A stretch of 64,000 nt of DNA. Source: Paraburkholderia youngii (GTDB lineage: Bacteria > Pseudomonadota > Gammaproteobacteria > Burkholderiales > Burkholderiaceae). Both the position numbers and the translations under genes were made by a program. Below are positions 26,270-36,033 of the stretch, one piece after another; position 1 is the first letter of the stretch, and each line of letters starts with the position of its first letter. Under the pieces are notes generated by a model that searched no databases, was not told the origin of the DNA, and worked only from the letters and a program-made list of their open reading frames with translations. Where the stretch lies: positions 1,054,001 through 1,118,000 of the forward strand of contig NZ_JAALDK010000002.1 of the NCBI RefSeq assembly GCF_013366925.1. The letters run 5' to 3'.

Positions 26270-29110
26270 TCAGCGAAGAGAACTGACAAGCGCCGCGCCC
26301 GCTGAACGCCGCGCGACGGGCTTTGCCGGCGCAGACCAGACAAGCGCTGGATCACAGCTCAGTTTGATGCGCGCAACGATTCCCGCGTGAGGGCTGCTGT
26401 CCGCTTTGTCGTCGGCTGGCACCGTGTACGGCATCACGCACTGCTCCGCTGCGCGGTTGCCCCAGCGCACCAGCAGCTTGCCTTCGTGCTCGAGGCCGCG
26501 CAGATACGCGAGACCGCCCTGACCGACGATGCCCACCGATTTCTCGGATTCATCGAACAACTCGGCGCCCATCGGCATGGCTTTGCCTTCCCTATCCATG
26601 ACCTCCGCGAAGATAGGTGTGCCCTGCGTCGTCGCAATCTTCACCTTCACCAGCGAATTCGCGCGCGGCACGACTTCTTCACTCGTGTTGCCCAGTTCAA
26701 CGTCGAGCGGCACGTCGCTCGGATCCAGCGCGACCGTGTTGACCCGGTATGGCGTCAACGAAGACACCACCGCATAGCCGTGGCCGTCGATTCGCGCGCC
26801 CTGGCCATTGATAATCCGGCCACCCTCTGCGCCTTTCGCTTCGACGAGCGCGAAGGCCTGACCGAGTGGCGGGCTCAGCGTGACGCCGCCGCTGTGAATG
26901 ACGACCGCGCCGTCGGCGTTGAATGCGGCTTGACGGGTCTGATTGCTGATCGATGCATTGAGGTTGTACGTACCGAACGGCGCGCGATACATCGCGTAAC
27001 CGCCTGCGGAAACGGTTCGATTGTCGCCGGCGACGATCCTCGATGCGTTGACACCGTAGTTGATCGGCGTGGCTCCGGTCGTGTTGCCCGACGCAGTGGC
27101 CTGGATCGTGCTGTCCCCGTTCGAGCTGCGCGCAACGTTGGTGGTCAGATAGTCGAACGTACGATGCTCGTTCGAGTCGACCTTACCGAGCGGAATCGTC
27201 AGGTTCAAGCCTACCTGCGTGCTGATCTTCGAGTTTTGCAGGCGCGTGCGTTGCGCATACAGCGAGTAGGACACCCGTTTGTACGCGCTGTTGAAGCCAA
27301 CCTGATATTGCAGATCGTAGCCCTTCGACGCGCCCCAGTAGTTCTGCGAACTGCCGGCGATATAAAAAGAACTAGACTCGCCGATCGGTTGGTTGACGTT
27401 CAGTTGCAGACGGCTGCGCGTGCGGTAGTCATACTGACCCGTGATGTCTCGCGGGCCATATCGCGCGTACATCGCGTCACGCAGGCTATAGAAGCGTGCG
27501 GTCGAATAGCGGTAGGCCGCAACCGAAAAATTCGTGTTCGGCCCCGGAAGAAGCTTGCTGTAGCTGATCCGGGTACTGTAGCCGGGACGACCACCCGACA
27601 TGCCGGGAATATTCGTTCCGGCCGCGGTTACGTCAAACGCGAATGCGCCGAGCGGCGTATTGAGCGCGACACCGACCAGCCCTGCCCAATAACCTTCCGC
27701 GAACTGTGCACCGGTGTAGCCGGTCCACAGGTTTGTCAGGCCGCGCTGATAAACCGCCTGCGCTACCCACGGATGGCTATCCAGCACGGTATCGCGATAG
27801 ACACCGGTCGTCAGATTGAAACGTGAAACACCTGGCCGCAACAACTGCGGGACTGACGCGAACGGAACCAGAAAAGTCCGCTGGCGGCCGTCGGATTCTG
27901 CAATAGTGACCTGAAGGTCGCCGCCATAGCCGGTAGCCGGCAGGTCGCTCAATTCAAATGGCCCCGGCGGTACGCTGGTCTCCGCGACGATGACGTTGTT
28001 CTGACGGACGATGATGCGTGCATTGGTATCGGCCACGCCACGCACAACCGGTGCGTAGGAGCGCATGGAATCCGGCAACATGCGGTCGTCGCTCGAAAGC
28101 TGGACGCCACGCACGTTGAACGAATCGAAGACGTCACCGCTCGTCGAGCTGTCGCCGATCGTCAATTGACTCTTCAGCGCCGTGACATCGTGCTGCGCGA
28201 ACAGCGCGACACTTTGCCAATGCGCGTCGGGACTCCGGTTCTGCAAGCTTGCCGTGGCCCACTGCCGGAAACGCCAGCCGTTCACGTTTAATCCGCTTTG
28301 CACACCGAGGTAGGCACTGGTGAAGTCTCCGCTCCCATTGTTCTGGTGAGTCGTATAGCTGGCGAGACTGTATTGCACGAAGCCTGCGTTGATCCCGTTG
28401 TCCCAACGGGATGGATCGACATAACCGGCAGCCTCCTTGCGCAGTTCGATCTGTGGAATCGACAGATCGAGCTGGAGATCGGCGGTGTTGAACGATGCCA
28501 GCGATCCTGGTATGGCTTCCGCCAGCGGCACGCATTGCGATGACGCATCTGCATCGTCGACGTCGCCCTTTCCGGTTTCCGTTAGCCGTTGGATCACGTG
28601 TTCAGTATCTACGCCAGCCCGGTCCAGGCTGGGTATCGTGAAGCAGGGCCTGGCGATATCCGAGTCCGGCACCGCCTGAAAAACGACATCGAAGCGTCCA
28701 CGCTTCTTACCATTGACGAGCAGTTCGACCGGATAGACACCCGGAGCAACAGGATTACCTCGCGTATAGCGCGACAGATCGGCGACGTTGCCCGTGAAGA
28801 ACGCGGGATTGAACTCGACTTCTTGCGGAGCTTCCACAGACGGCGCATTCGATGTCGGCAGGTCAGATGACGCATCTGTATGCGCAGCTTCTACGTTGGC
28901 ACCAACTGCCTGCTGCGGCAGTTCGGACGCCGAGCAGTCACTGGGCGGCGTCGCCCCGCCCGAATCCGACGCACATGCGGCGACCGCGGAATTCGCGGAA
29001 AAGACCCAGCCCGACGCTACGATTGCCGCCCACGCCAGTGGGTGGAATCGGAAAGGGACATTAGTGAATACTGTTGCAACCGCCGTCTTACTATTCCGCA
29101 CGCCCGACAT
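26270..29110 (-). CDS. fimbrial outer-membrane usher
   Basis: The 946-residue usher (FimD/PapC family) has a signal sequence, an N-terminal periplasmic domain beginning VEFNPAFFTG..DLSRYTRGNPVAPGVYPVELLVNG, and the long barrel region. The plug and C-terminal parts include MLPDSMRSYAPVVRG, VPFASVPQLLRPGVSRF and GQGGLAYLRGLE. The ATG at 29110 is chosen; an in-frame TTG lies 4 codons upstream. It starts 12 bases after the chaperone stop. The usher forms the secretion pore for pilin polymerisation. An unusual Ser/Ala-rich segment of about 60 residues, with three Cys residues near its start, precedes the N-terminal domain. Confidence 0.95.
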   Translation of the reverse strand: MSGVRNSKTAVATVFTNVPFRFHPLAWAAIVASGWVFSANSAVAACASDSGGATPPSDCSASELPQQAVGANVEAAHTDASSDLPTSNAPSVEAPQEVEFNPAFFTGNVADLSRYTRGNPVAPGVYPVELLVNGKKRGRFDVVFQAVPDSDIARPCFTIPSLDRAGVDTEHVIQRLTETGKGDVDDADASSQCVPLAEAIPGSLASFNTADLQLDLSIPQIELRKEAAGYVDPSRWDNGINAGFVQYSLASYTTHQNNGSGDFTSAYLGVQSGLNVNGWRFRQWATASLQNRSPDAHWQSVALFAQHDVTALKSQLTIGDSSTSGDVFDSFNVRGVQLSSDDRMLPDSMRSYAPVVRGVADTNARIIVRQNNVIVAETSVPPGPFELSDLPATGYGGDLQVTIAESDGRQRTFLVPFASVPQLLRPGVSRFNLTTGVYRDTVLDSHPWVAQAVYQRGLTNLWTGYTGAQFAEGYWAGLVGVALNTPLGAFAFDVTAAGTNIPGMSGGRPGYSTRISYSKLLPGPNTNFSVAAYRYSTARFYSLRDAMYARYGPRDITGQYDYRTRSRLQLNVNQPIGESSSFYIAGSSQNYWGASKGYDLQYQVGFNSAYKRVSYSLYAQRTRLQNSKISTQVGLNLTIPLGKVDSNEHRTFDYLTTNVARSSNGDSTIQATASGNTTGATPINYGVNASRIVAGDNRTVSAGGYAMYRAPFGTYNLNASISNQTRQAAFNADGAVVIHSGGVTLSPPLGQAFALVEAKGAEGGRIINGQGARIDGHGYAVVSSLTPYRVNTVALDPSDVPLDVELGNTSEEVVPRANSLVKVKIATTQGTPIFAEVMDREGKAMPMGAELFDESEKSVGIVGQGGLAYLRGLEHEGKLLVRWGNRAAEQCVMPYTVPADDKADSSPHAGIVARIKLSCDPALVWSAPAKPVARRSAGAALVSSLR

Positions 29111-29122
29111 ACCGTATTCCAA

Positions 29123-29887
29123 TTATTGATTCTTTTGCGCTTCCGCGCTTTGTACTCCTACCACCACCGCCGAGTCCTTGATCGCTGTGCCGAAGTCGTT
29201 CAGAACTGTGTAGGAAACCGTGGCAGGAGCTTTGATATCCAGCTTTCCTTCTTGTGGATGGAGATCAACGTGCCCGAACGGAGGTGCCATAGTGGGCAAA
29301 AGAGCGACTTTCTTGCCTGCCGTCTCTACTTCCGCCATGCCGACGGAAATGTAGTAGGGCGATGGGTTGTCGAGACGAACGACCTTCTGACCTTTGTCAT
29401 CCGACTCGACATGCCACTTCAGTTGAGCTCGCCCCGCCGTTGGGTCATCGAGCAACGATGTGGGCCGGTAAAACATCTTGATACGCGTGCGGAACGCGAG
29501 CTGAATCATGTTCCGGTCATCAGCGTCCTTAGGCTTCGGCGGAATTTCCAGAACGTTCAACCAATAGACTGTTTCACGGTCAACCGGCAGGTCGCCGCCC
29601 GCGAACATGATGCGCAAAGCCTGACCTCGGTGAGGTTCGACTCGAAATACGGCTGGCAACAACGTAAACGGCACCTTGATTTCATTCGGCGCAGCTGCCG
29701 CATCGCCGTCGTCCAGCCACGCTTGGACCAGGACCGGGCGGCTCTCAACATTGTTCAAACGAACGTTGACTTCACGGTTTTGCGCCGGATAAATAACTCG
29801 TGTACCGGTAATGGTGATAGCAGCTTGTGCAGCAAACGACGCGACACTGCACGCTATGGCCGCAACCAGATATCTAGAGAATTTCAT
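29123..29887 (-). CDS. periplasmic fimbrial chaperone (PapD/FimC family)
   Basis: The 254-residue chaperone has a signal peptide ending FAAQA, the GTRVIYPAQNREVNVRLNN strand, the G1 strand block ETVYWLNVLEIPPKP and the second Ig-like domain with NPSPYYISVG. It caps pilin subunits by donor-strand complementation and hands them to the usher. ATG 29887 is selected because it starts the signal peptide; the longer frame upstream would place about 28 non-signal residues first. It lies between the major pilin pseudogene and the usher. Confidence 0.95.
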   Translation of the reverse strand: MKFSRYLVAAIACSVASFAAQAAITITGTRVIYPAQNREVNVRLNNVESRPVLVQAWLDDGDAAAAPNEIKVPFTLLPAVFRVEPHRGQALRIMFAGGDLPVDRETVYWLNVLEIPPKPKDADDRNMIQLAFRTRIKMFYRPTSLLDDPTAGRAQLKWHVESDDKGQKVVRLDNPSPYYISVGMAEVETAGKKVALLPTMAPPFGHVDLHPQEGKLDIKAPATVSYTVLNDFGTAIKDSAVVVGVQSAEAQKNQ

Positions 29888-29986
29888 TGAAGACACTCGC
29901 TCCTCCACGCGACCGATAAGCGGAATGTCACTTCGGGTTGCCTTCCGAGAAGAAGCGCAACCCGATGCCATTCGGCTTGGACTGGC

Positions 29987-30522
29987 TTACTGATATGCCA
30001 ACGTGTAGCGAACAACAGCCGTCACGTTACCGGCCGTGGTTTTGTTCGTTGCGTAGTACCGGCCGCCGTAGTTCATCGTTGCGGTGCCGTTGCTCGCGAT
30101 AGGAACGAACGAACCCGTGCTACCCAGAAGAATTGGCGTATTGCCATCACTGTCAAGCAATTGCACTTCGACATTGGAAGCCGGCGAAGTGCTTGCCTGA
30201 TTGATGGCATTACGCGTAGCCGGGTCCATGTTCGTGGTCTCGAAATGCGCCGCGACATTGGTCAGCGTTGCCGGGCACTGCGACACCGAAATTTCGAACA
30301 TCCTGGAGCCGGCGGTTTGCCAGCGGCAACCAGCGACTGGGTAGACAGGGTAGGCAGCGTGACCGTCTTGTCGTCGTCACCGGCGTTAATCACGCAGGTG
30401 TCGTCGATCAGTTCGCCGTTGAACGTTACCTGACCTGTGCCCGGTGCGGCTTGAGCGAAAACCATCGGCGCGACGGACAGGCCGGCCACCGCGATCATGA
30501 GTTGCGTCACTTGTTTTTTCAT
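29987..30522 (-). pseudogene. major fimbrial pilin, disrupted by a one-base frameshift
   Basis: The gene starts at ATG 30522 behind an AGAGGA ribosome site with a signal peptide ending MVFAQAA. The frame is correct through LPTLSTQSLVAAGK, then breaks at a run of three A (T at 30316-30318 on the plus strand). In another frame the protein resumes as TAGSRMFEISVSQCP and ends VVRYTLAYQ. Restoring one A gives GKTAGSRMF, which aligns with AGVADGSKVF of the minor pilin. The rebuilt pilin would have about 178 residues. Either a real or phase-variable loss, or an assembly error in a homopolymer. Confidence 0.88.
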
Positions 30523-30776
30523 GAGATTCCTCTTTGTTGCTATTTCAAAACTACACACCCTTGTGAAGCCGGAGCTCCCCAGCGATCGTCAAGGCAGAGG
30601 AATGATGTCATTGAAGAAGGTCGGTGTTAATGGGCCGATACCCAAAATGAAATACCATATGGGACAGCCGACAAACGGCGTGTCGATCCTCGAACTGAGC
30701 CGATGTCAGGACCGCCAGACGGTTGGGGAAAGGCGCCAGGAGAACTACAGAATCCGCCTGAGGATCGCGGCAATGG

Positions 30777-31433
30777 CTACGAGCAGGACCACTCGCGCAC
30801 GATCGTGACGAGTTCTACGTCGTTTCTGGCACCCAGCTTCTTCATGCCAGCGTTCTTCTGATTGCTGACGGTCTTGGGACTGCGATTGAGCCGCTCGGCA
30901 ATTGTGGCGATCGACATGCCGTCGCAGATCATTCGCACGACTGTCGACTCATTTTTAGACAGCAAATTGAGAGAAGAACCGCCTTCCGCTGCGCGCGCCG
31001 TTGCGCGCAACATCTTGTTCGCAATGGAATCAGGCAGAAAGACGCTCTTATTCTTGGCGGCACGAATGGCAGCGGTCAGGCTGACAAAGCCCTCCGGCCC
31101 CTTACCGACAAAGCCGGCCGCCCCCGCATTGAGCGCAGCCGAAATGATGTGCGTGGAAGAGTGCGTACTCAGGAACACTACTCGTAAGGTTGGAGCGACA
31201 CGCCGGATGCGGTCAAGAAGATTGAGACCATCGGCATACGGATCGCCTTCGAATTCGTAGTCGCACACGAGCACATCGACTGGTACTTCAACCAACAGCT
31301 GGAGAAGCTGGCCAATCGTTTCGCTTTTGAAACAGACCTGAATATCCGGACAACGCTGGAGAAGATGCTCGACGCCGAGGAGAATGAATGGATGATCGTC
31401 GGCAATAGCCACTCTGATTTTGTTCACTCGCAC
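30777..31433 (-). CDS. LuxR-type response regulator (FimZ/BvgA-like)
   Basis: A receiver domain (about residues 1-120) has the acidic pocket ADDHPF, the phospho-acceptor block LVCDYEF and the FLSTHSS and GKGPEG segments. A LuxR-type HTH follows at about 150-215 with LSKNESTVVRMICDGMSIATIAERLNRSPKTVSNQ. GTG at 31433 is chosen as start because the only upstream option is a TTG. No sensor kinase is adjacent. Regulators of this type often sit beside fimbrial operons, so control of the pilin operon downstream (same strand, 254 bases away) is likely but inferred. Confidence 0.88.
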   Translation of the reverse strand: MRVNKIRVAIADDHPFILLGVEHLLQRCPDIQVCFKSETIGQLLQLLVEVPVDVLVCDYEFEGDPYADGLNLLDRIRRVAPTLRVVFLSTHSSTHIISAALNAGAAGFVGKGPEGFVSLTAAIRAAKNKSVFLPDSIANKMLRATARAAEGGSSLNLLSKNESTVVRMICDGMSIATIAERLNRSPKTVSNQKNAGMKKLGARNDVELVTIVREWSCS

Positions 31434-31919
31434 TCCATACCACGCTGGTGAATACTTTTCTCGTGCCGACACACCTGCATGCTTTGTTACCAAAGTACGA
31501 TGTCATTTCACGCCGATACATGACGGGAAGGGCGCGGGAATATCTCGCCCATGCCACTCGTCGGACGTTTTTGAGCCACTGTTTTTTTGAATCAATTGAA
31601 ATCGCTGAGCAGGTCGGTGCGCTTTTGGTAGAACACAAAGTAATTTTTCGCATGCAACCTGACATGGACAGCGGCGAGAATTTAAAAGACTCCCGCCTTC
31701 AACTTAGCCGGATTGTACGGGGCGCTAACAGGAAAAAAATCGGAGAATTCCTATATGCGTCATAGGTACGAGGAGTGCTTGGCTCAAGGTGCTCTCCAGA
31801 CACGCTTGCGAGCGGCAAGTACGTTGAGCGTTCCACAAGAAGCGGCAATGACTGGGCGATGAGCAACGTCGTGCTTCGAGTCAACATCTAGCCCCAGTCG
31901 GACCCGTCGCGATTCCTCG
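31434..31919. other. 486-bp intergenic region without a supported gene
   Basis: This AT-richer stretch separates the response regulator from the BON-domain gene. A 105-codon plus-strand frame (31448-31765) and a short minus frame lack ribosome sites and recognisable motifs. A short inverted repeat CCTAT/ATAGG sits near 31749-31765. It may contain promoters for the regulator (minus strand), but no clear -35/-10 pair could be fixed by eye. Confidence 0.5.
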
Positions 31920-32309
31920 CTAGTTGCTGCCCCGTGTGCTGAATTCCTTGCGCACCGCGACGCGGCTCGTCACCGACTGAACACCGGGTACGCCTTTCGC
32001 AATGTTGGTAGCGAGATCGACCTGGTCCGCGGTCGGCGCGCTGCCCGTCAACGTCACGACGCCGTTATTTGCGCGCACTGTAATGTTGCTGGCCCGCAGC
32101 CCCTGACTTCGCGCGTTTCTGAATGCGCGGCGTACGTCCCGCACGAGTTGCCGGTTGGCTGCCTTGATCTCGCCCTCGGTTGGCGAGGAAGCCGCCTCCG
32201 CTTGCGCCGTCGGAACCGACCCACCCGCTTGCGGTTGCGCGTGAGTATTCAGGCAAGCGAACACGATCGCGCTCGCGCCAACCAGCTTCACCCATTTCCG
32301 TGCGTTCAT
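31920..32309 (-). CDS. periplasmic BON-domain protein
   Basis: The 129-residue protein has a signal peptide (to about residue 24, THAQPQ), a Pro/Ala-rich linker and one BON domain at about residues 55-122. The BON pattern is NITVRANNGVVTLTGSAPTADQ..AT.IAKGVPGVQSVTSRV. A good ribosome site (AGGAGA) precedes the ATG. BON proteins bind membranes or peptidoglycan and are often stress-induced. It stands alone between the regulator and the porin. Confidence 0.9.
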   Translation of the reverse strand: MNARKWVKLVGASAIVFACLNTHAQPQAGGSVPTAQAEAASSPTEGEIKAANRQLVRDVRRAFRNARSQGLRASNITVRANNGVVTLTGSAPTADQVDLATNIAKGVPGVQSVTSRVAVRKEFSTRGSN

Positions 32310-32468
32310 TTTGTTCTCCTGTCATCTATGGCCGGATGACACCGACGACGACTCCGGCCGTTAATCGGTGATGCGCTCGTCGAATACAGTCAGCGCGGCG
32401 AGACTGACGAGTATGCACGCGCTCATATACCAGACCGGCGCATAGGCGACGACCCGCCGTGTCTCGAT

Positions 32469-33656
32469 TCAGAACAGGTGATAGATGCCGAGTGACGCCG
32501 TCATCGGCGTCGTGCCCAGTTCAGGCGACGCGGTCCCCGTTTGCAGCGGCAGCGGATTACTGTTCAGAATCACACTCGAAATCCCGTAGTTGCGGATGAA
32601 GCCCGCGCGCGCATACAGCGACGTGCGCTTCGACAGCGAGTAGTCGTAGCCGAGCATCGCGCCGAGCGCCGAGTCCTTCGCCGGATCGCCAGCACTGTCA
32701 CGCACTCCCGATGTATCGCGATAGACCACCGACGCGCGCACCGCGTGACGTCCCCACGGCACTGTCGCGCCGACGATGTACGAGCGCGCGATGCCGTTGC
32801 CTGCGAGCTTCGGCGCCACCTGCGCGAACGCGGCCGTTAGCACGTAGCTGCCGACGTCGTAGATCGCAGATACCCCGTAGATATCGTTGCGCACGGTTTG
32901 CTTGCCCGCCGAGGTTTCGACCGGCGAGCTCCACACGCGGTTGTAGGCACCCGACAGGTACCACGTGCCGTTCGTCCACGACGCGACCACGCCCTGATTC
33001 GACGCATTCGGCGACACGCCGGCCTGGTTGTTGAACGCATACAGGAACGTCGCGCCGAAGCCCATCACCCGCGGCGTGGTCCATGTCACCGCGTTGCTCG
33101 CGCGCACCAGCACCTGGCTCGAACCCGGCCCGAGGTCCGCGTTGTAGCCGACGCCCTTCGGCGTCTGCACCGCACCGCCGGCGAGCCACGCGACAACCGA
33201 GTTCGTCGTCACTTCGCCGAATGGGTCGATGACTTCCGGCAGGTTCGCGGTCGGTTGCAAGCCGAGGCGCACCACACCCCATGTCGCCGAGTTCAGCCCG
33301 ACCCATGCGGCGCGGTCGAACAGCGTGTTGCTGGTGCCGAACGCGCCATTGTTCGCCATGAAGCCGTTTTCGAGGTTGAATTCCGCCTTCAGGCCGCCGC
33401 CGAGATCTTCGCGGCCAAACAACCCAAATTGCGACGTATGAACGCCGCCGCTCTGCGTTTGCCACTTCGAGGTGCCGCTGACGCTCTGGAAGTTCAGACC
33501 CATGTCGACGGCGCCGTACAGCTGAACGCCGTTCTGCTGGATCGCGCTTTCCATCGACGGCCACGCGGACAGCCATTGCTGCAGGTACGAGTCGGCCCAG
33601 GCCGCATGTGACATCAGCGCCACGGTCGCGGCGCAAACGGTCTTTTTATATTTCAT
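32469..33656 (-). CDS. Gram-negative porin (Burkholderia type)
   Basis: The 395-residue outer-membrane porin has a signal peptide ending AAWADS and the sequence VQLYGAVDMGLNFQSVSG typical of the first strands. It carries a loop with FGLFGREDLGGGLKAEFNLENGF and ends with a C-terminal Phe strand (SLGIYHLF). It follows the M20 amidohydrolase gene on the same strand after 77 bases, so it may supply that pathway's substrate. The open frame extends further upstream, but the signal peptide fixes the ATG at 33656. Confidence 0.94.
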   Translation of the reverse strand: MKYKKTVCAATVALMSHAAWADSYLQQWLSAWPSMESAIQQNGVQLYGAVDMGLNFQSVSGTSKWQTQSGGVHTSQFGLFGREDLGGGLKAEFNLENGFMANNGAFGTSNTLFDRAAWVGLNSATWGVVRLGLQPTANLPEVIDPFGEVTTNSVVAWLAGGAVQTPKGVGYNADLGPGSSQVLVRASNAVTWTTPRVMGFGATFLYAFNNQAGVSPNASNQGVVASWTNGTWYLSGAYNRVWSSPVETSAGKQTVRNDIYGVSAIYDVGSYVLTAAFAQVAPKLAGNGIARSYIVGATVPWGRHAVRASVVYRDTSGVRDSAGDPAKDSALGAMLGYDYSLSKRTSLYARAGFIRNYGISSVILNSNPLPLQTGTASPELGTTPMTASLGIYHLF

Positions 33657-33733
33657 GTGAATCCCCGATATGGACGTAGTCTGGCCACCGGCCCGTCGGC
33701 ACGCCGGGTCGGCGAAACGCGAATTGGCGAAGT

Positions 33734-34915
33734 TCAGGCTGAGAGGTATTGCTCGACGAGCGCGGCCCAGTAGGCGACGCCGATCGGCAGCGCCTGATCG
33801 TTGAAGTCGTAGCCGGGGTTGTGAATCATGCAGGTGCCGTGACCTTCGTGACCGTTGCCGAGCGCGACGTAGCAGCCCGGCACTTTCTCCAGCATCCACG
33901 AGAAGTCCTCACCGCCCATCATGCCCGGCGGCAGCGGCAGGATGTTCTGTGCGCCGACCACCGCGGCAACCGCTTCGCGAGCGCGCGCGGTCTCCTGAGC
34001 GGTGTTCATCAGCACGCGCGTGACCCGCTGATAGTCGATGTGCGCACTGACGCCGAAGCTGGCCGCCTGGCTCTCGACGATCTCGCGCAAGCGCGTTTCG
34101 ATCAGTTGCTGGACCTCGTTGCTGAGCGTGCGCACGGTCAGCAGGATCGTCGCCGTGTTGGGCACGACGTTGTGCGCGGTGCCGGCCTGGATCGCACCGA
34201 CGGTCAGCACCGCGGCATCGGCCGGCGGCACGTTGCGCGCGACGATGGTCTGCAGTGCCATCACGATGCTCGCGGCAGCCACCACGGGATCGCGGCTCAG
34301 ATGCGGCATCGCGGCGTGCATGCCCTTGCCGGTCAGTGTGACCGTCACCAGATCGGCCGATGCCGCCATCGCGCCCTGCTGCACGATGAACATGCCGACC
34401 GGCACGCCCGGTGCGTTATGCAGCGCGTAGACCGCGTCGCACGGAAAGCGCTCGAACAGACCCTCTTCCATCATCCGCACGGCGCCGCCCTGCCCCTCTT
34501 CGGCCGGCTGGAAGATCAGGTTCAACGTGCCGTCGAAGCGCCGCGTTTGTGCAAAGTAATGCGCGGCCGCCAGCAGGATCGCCGTGTGTCCGTCGTGCCC
34601 GCATGCATGCATCTTGCCGTGCACCCGGCTCGCATACGGCAGACCGGTGTCCTCGATGATCGGCAGCGCGTCCATGTCCGCGCGAATGCCGATCGCGCGC
34701 GTGCCGTCGCCGAGTTTCAGACGGCCGACCACCCCCGTACCCCCGATGCCTTCAGTAACCTGATAACCCCATTCCTTAAGTTTCCCGGCGACGAGCCGGC
34801 TCGTTTCGACTTCTTCGAATCCCAGTTCCGGATGTGCATGAATGCGCCGGCGCAATTCGACGAATTCGGCCGCCTGCTCGCGAATTGCGGGATCGATATT
34901 GATGTTATGGGACAA
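33734..34915 (-). CDS. M20-family amidohydrolase (hippurate/N-acyl-amino-acid hydrolase type)
   Basis: The 393-residue cytoplasmic metallohydrolase has the zinc-site block HACGHDGHTAILLAAAHYF near residue 100, FQPAEEGQGGAVRMMEEGLF near 140 and LHNAPGVPVGMF. The family removes acyl groups from amino acids; the exact substrate cannot be read from sequence. The start is a TTG at 34915 with a strong GAGGAG ribosome site 7 bases upstream. It is divergent from a LysR gene and followed by a porin, a plausible uptake-and-hydrolysis pair. Confidence 0.9.
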   Translation of the reverse strand: MSHNINIDPAIREQAAEFVELRRRIHAHPELGFEEVETSRLVAGKLKEWGYQVTEGIGGTGVVGRLKLGDGTRAIGIRADMDALPIIEDTGLPYASRVHGKMHACGHDGHTAILLAAAHYFAQTRRFDGTLNLIFQPAEEGQGGAVRMMEEGLFERFPCDAVYALHNAPGVPVGMFIVQQGAMAASADLVTVTLTGKGMHAAMPHLSRDPVVAAASIVMALQTIVARNVPPADAAVLTVGAIQAGTAHNVVPNTATILLTVRTLSNEVQQLIETRLREIVESQAASFGVSAHIDYQRVTRVLMNTAQETARAREAVAAVVGAQNILPLPPGMMGGEDFSWMLEKVPGCYVALGNGHEGHGTCMIHNPGYDFNDQALPIGVAYWAALVEQYLSA

Positions 34916-35027
34916 CGCCGTCTCCTCTGACAGACCCGTGTGACACGCGCTGGATCGAGCTCAGCGCGAATTGAGAGGCAGTCTACGAGAGCGGCGGCGA
35001 ATAAAAACATGATAAAGTTTTATGCCA

Positions 35028-35042
35028 ATAACCGTTAGTTAT
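35028..35042. promoter_or_regulatory. palindromic candidate LysR operator
   Basis: ATAAC-N5-GTTAT, a 15-bp interrupted palindrome, lies in the AT-rich 154-bp space between the divergent amidohydrolase and LysR genes, 28 bases before the LysR start. LysR regulators typically bind such sites near their own promoter, so it may control both genes. The assignment is by position and symmetry only. Confidence 0.4.
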
Positions 35043-35069
35043 AGTATTTACCCTGAGGTAATAAGGTTA

Positions 35070-35966
35070 ATGGCAATTAAGCTTCATCAATTGCGCGCAC
35101 TGGTCGCCGTCGCGGATCATGGCACGATCGTCGGCGCCTCGCGGGCGCTATTCGTCAGTCAGCCAGCCGTTACCAAAGCCATTCGGGAACTGGAAACCGA
35201 TATCGGCATGTCGTTATTCGGCCGTAGCGTCAATGGCGTCGCTCTTACGCGCACCGGGGAATCTCTGTTGCGGCATGCGCGGTTGATCGTCGGGGAACTC
35301 GGGCGCGCCGAACAGCAGATGGCGATGGAGCGAGGCGCGCAGGAAGGCCGCGTGACGATCGGTGTGACGCCGCTCGCGGCACTTACGCTGCTGCCCGATG
35401 CTTATGCACGGTTTCGCCTGGATATGCCGCACATCACAGTCGAATTTCTCGAGTTTCACGCGACGAAACTACAGGATCGGTTGCGCCAGGGTTCGCTCGA
35501 TTTCGCGCTCGCCGCGGCGACCGAATCGTCCGCCGATTCGTCGATCGAATGTTCGGAACTGCTGTCTTATCCTTTGGCGTTCGCAGTGCGCGCGAACGGT
35601 GCGCTCGCGAAGGCCAGTTCGCTCGCCGATCTGTGCGATGTCGAATGGGTCCACTCCGACACTACCGACGACTATCCGCAATTTGTCGCCGATCTGTTCA
35701 ACCGTCAGGGCCTGCCGGTGCCGAGCCGGATCACTCGCTGCACGTCGCAATCGCTGATGTACAGCCTCGCACTCAGCATCGACGCGGTGATGGCCTGGGC
35801 TTCGCACACGCTCGAACTCGTGAACTCGACGGGGCATATGAAAAGGCTGGATTTCGTTGAAACGTCGCGCACTGCGAGATTGCATCTGATGCAGCGCGAA
35901 GGCGCGATTCACACGCGCCCGGCCGACTATTTCATTCGCTGCATTCGCGAGGCCGCGCTGATGTGA
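35070..35966 (+). CDS. LysR-family transcriptional regulator
   Basis: The 298-residue protein has the LysR winged HTH at residues 1-60 (LHQLRALVAVADHGTIVGASRALFVSQPAVTKAIRELE) and the LysR effector domain beyond residue 90. ATG 35070 follows an AAGG ribosome site and gives the standard N-terminus; an upstream ATG adds 16 non-family residues. It is transcribed away from the amidohydrolase-porin pair and probably regulates them. The inducer is unknown. Confidence 0.93.
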   Translation: MAIKLHQLRALVAVADHGTIVGASRALFVSQPAVTKAIRELETDIGMSLFGRSVNGVALTRTGESLLRHARLIVGELGRAEQQMAMERGAQEGRVTIGVTPLAALTLLPDAYARFRLDMPHITVEFLEFHATKLQDRLRQGSLDFALAAATESSADSSIECSELLSYPLAFAVRANGALAKASSLADLCDVEWVHSDTTDDYPQFVADLFNRQGLPVPSRITRCTSQSLMYSLALSIDAVMAWASHTLELVNSTGHMKRLDFVETSRTARLHLMQREGAIHTRPADYFIRCIREAALM

Positions 35967-36033
35967 GCCCCGCGGCGCGCGCAGCAAGCTATCTCCTGAG
36001 CACCGCCGTCACCTGCGAGCGGCACTGAAATGC

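Noticed and set aside
31448..31765. 105-codon plus-strand frame between the response regulator and BON gene
   Set aside because: No ribosome site, no recognisable domain, and codon use unlike neighbours; left as intergenic.
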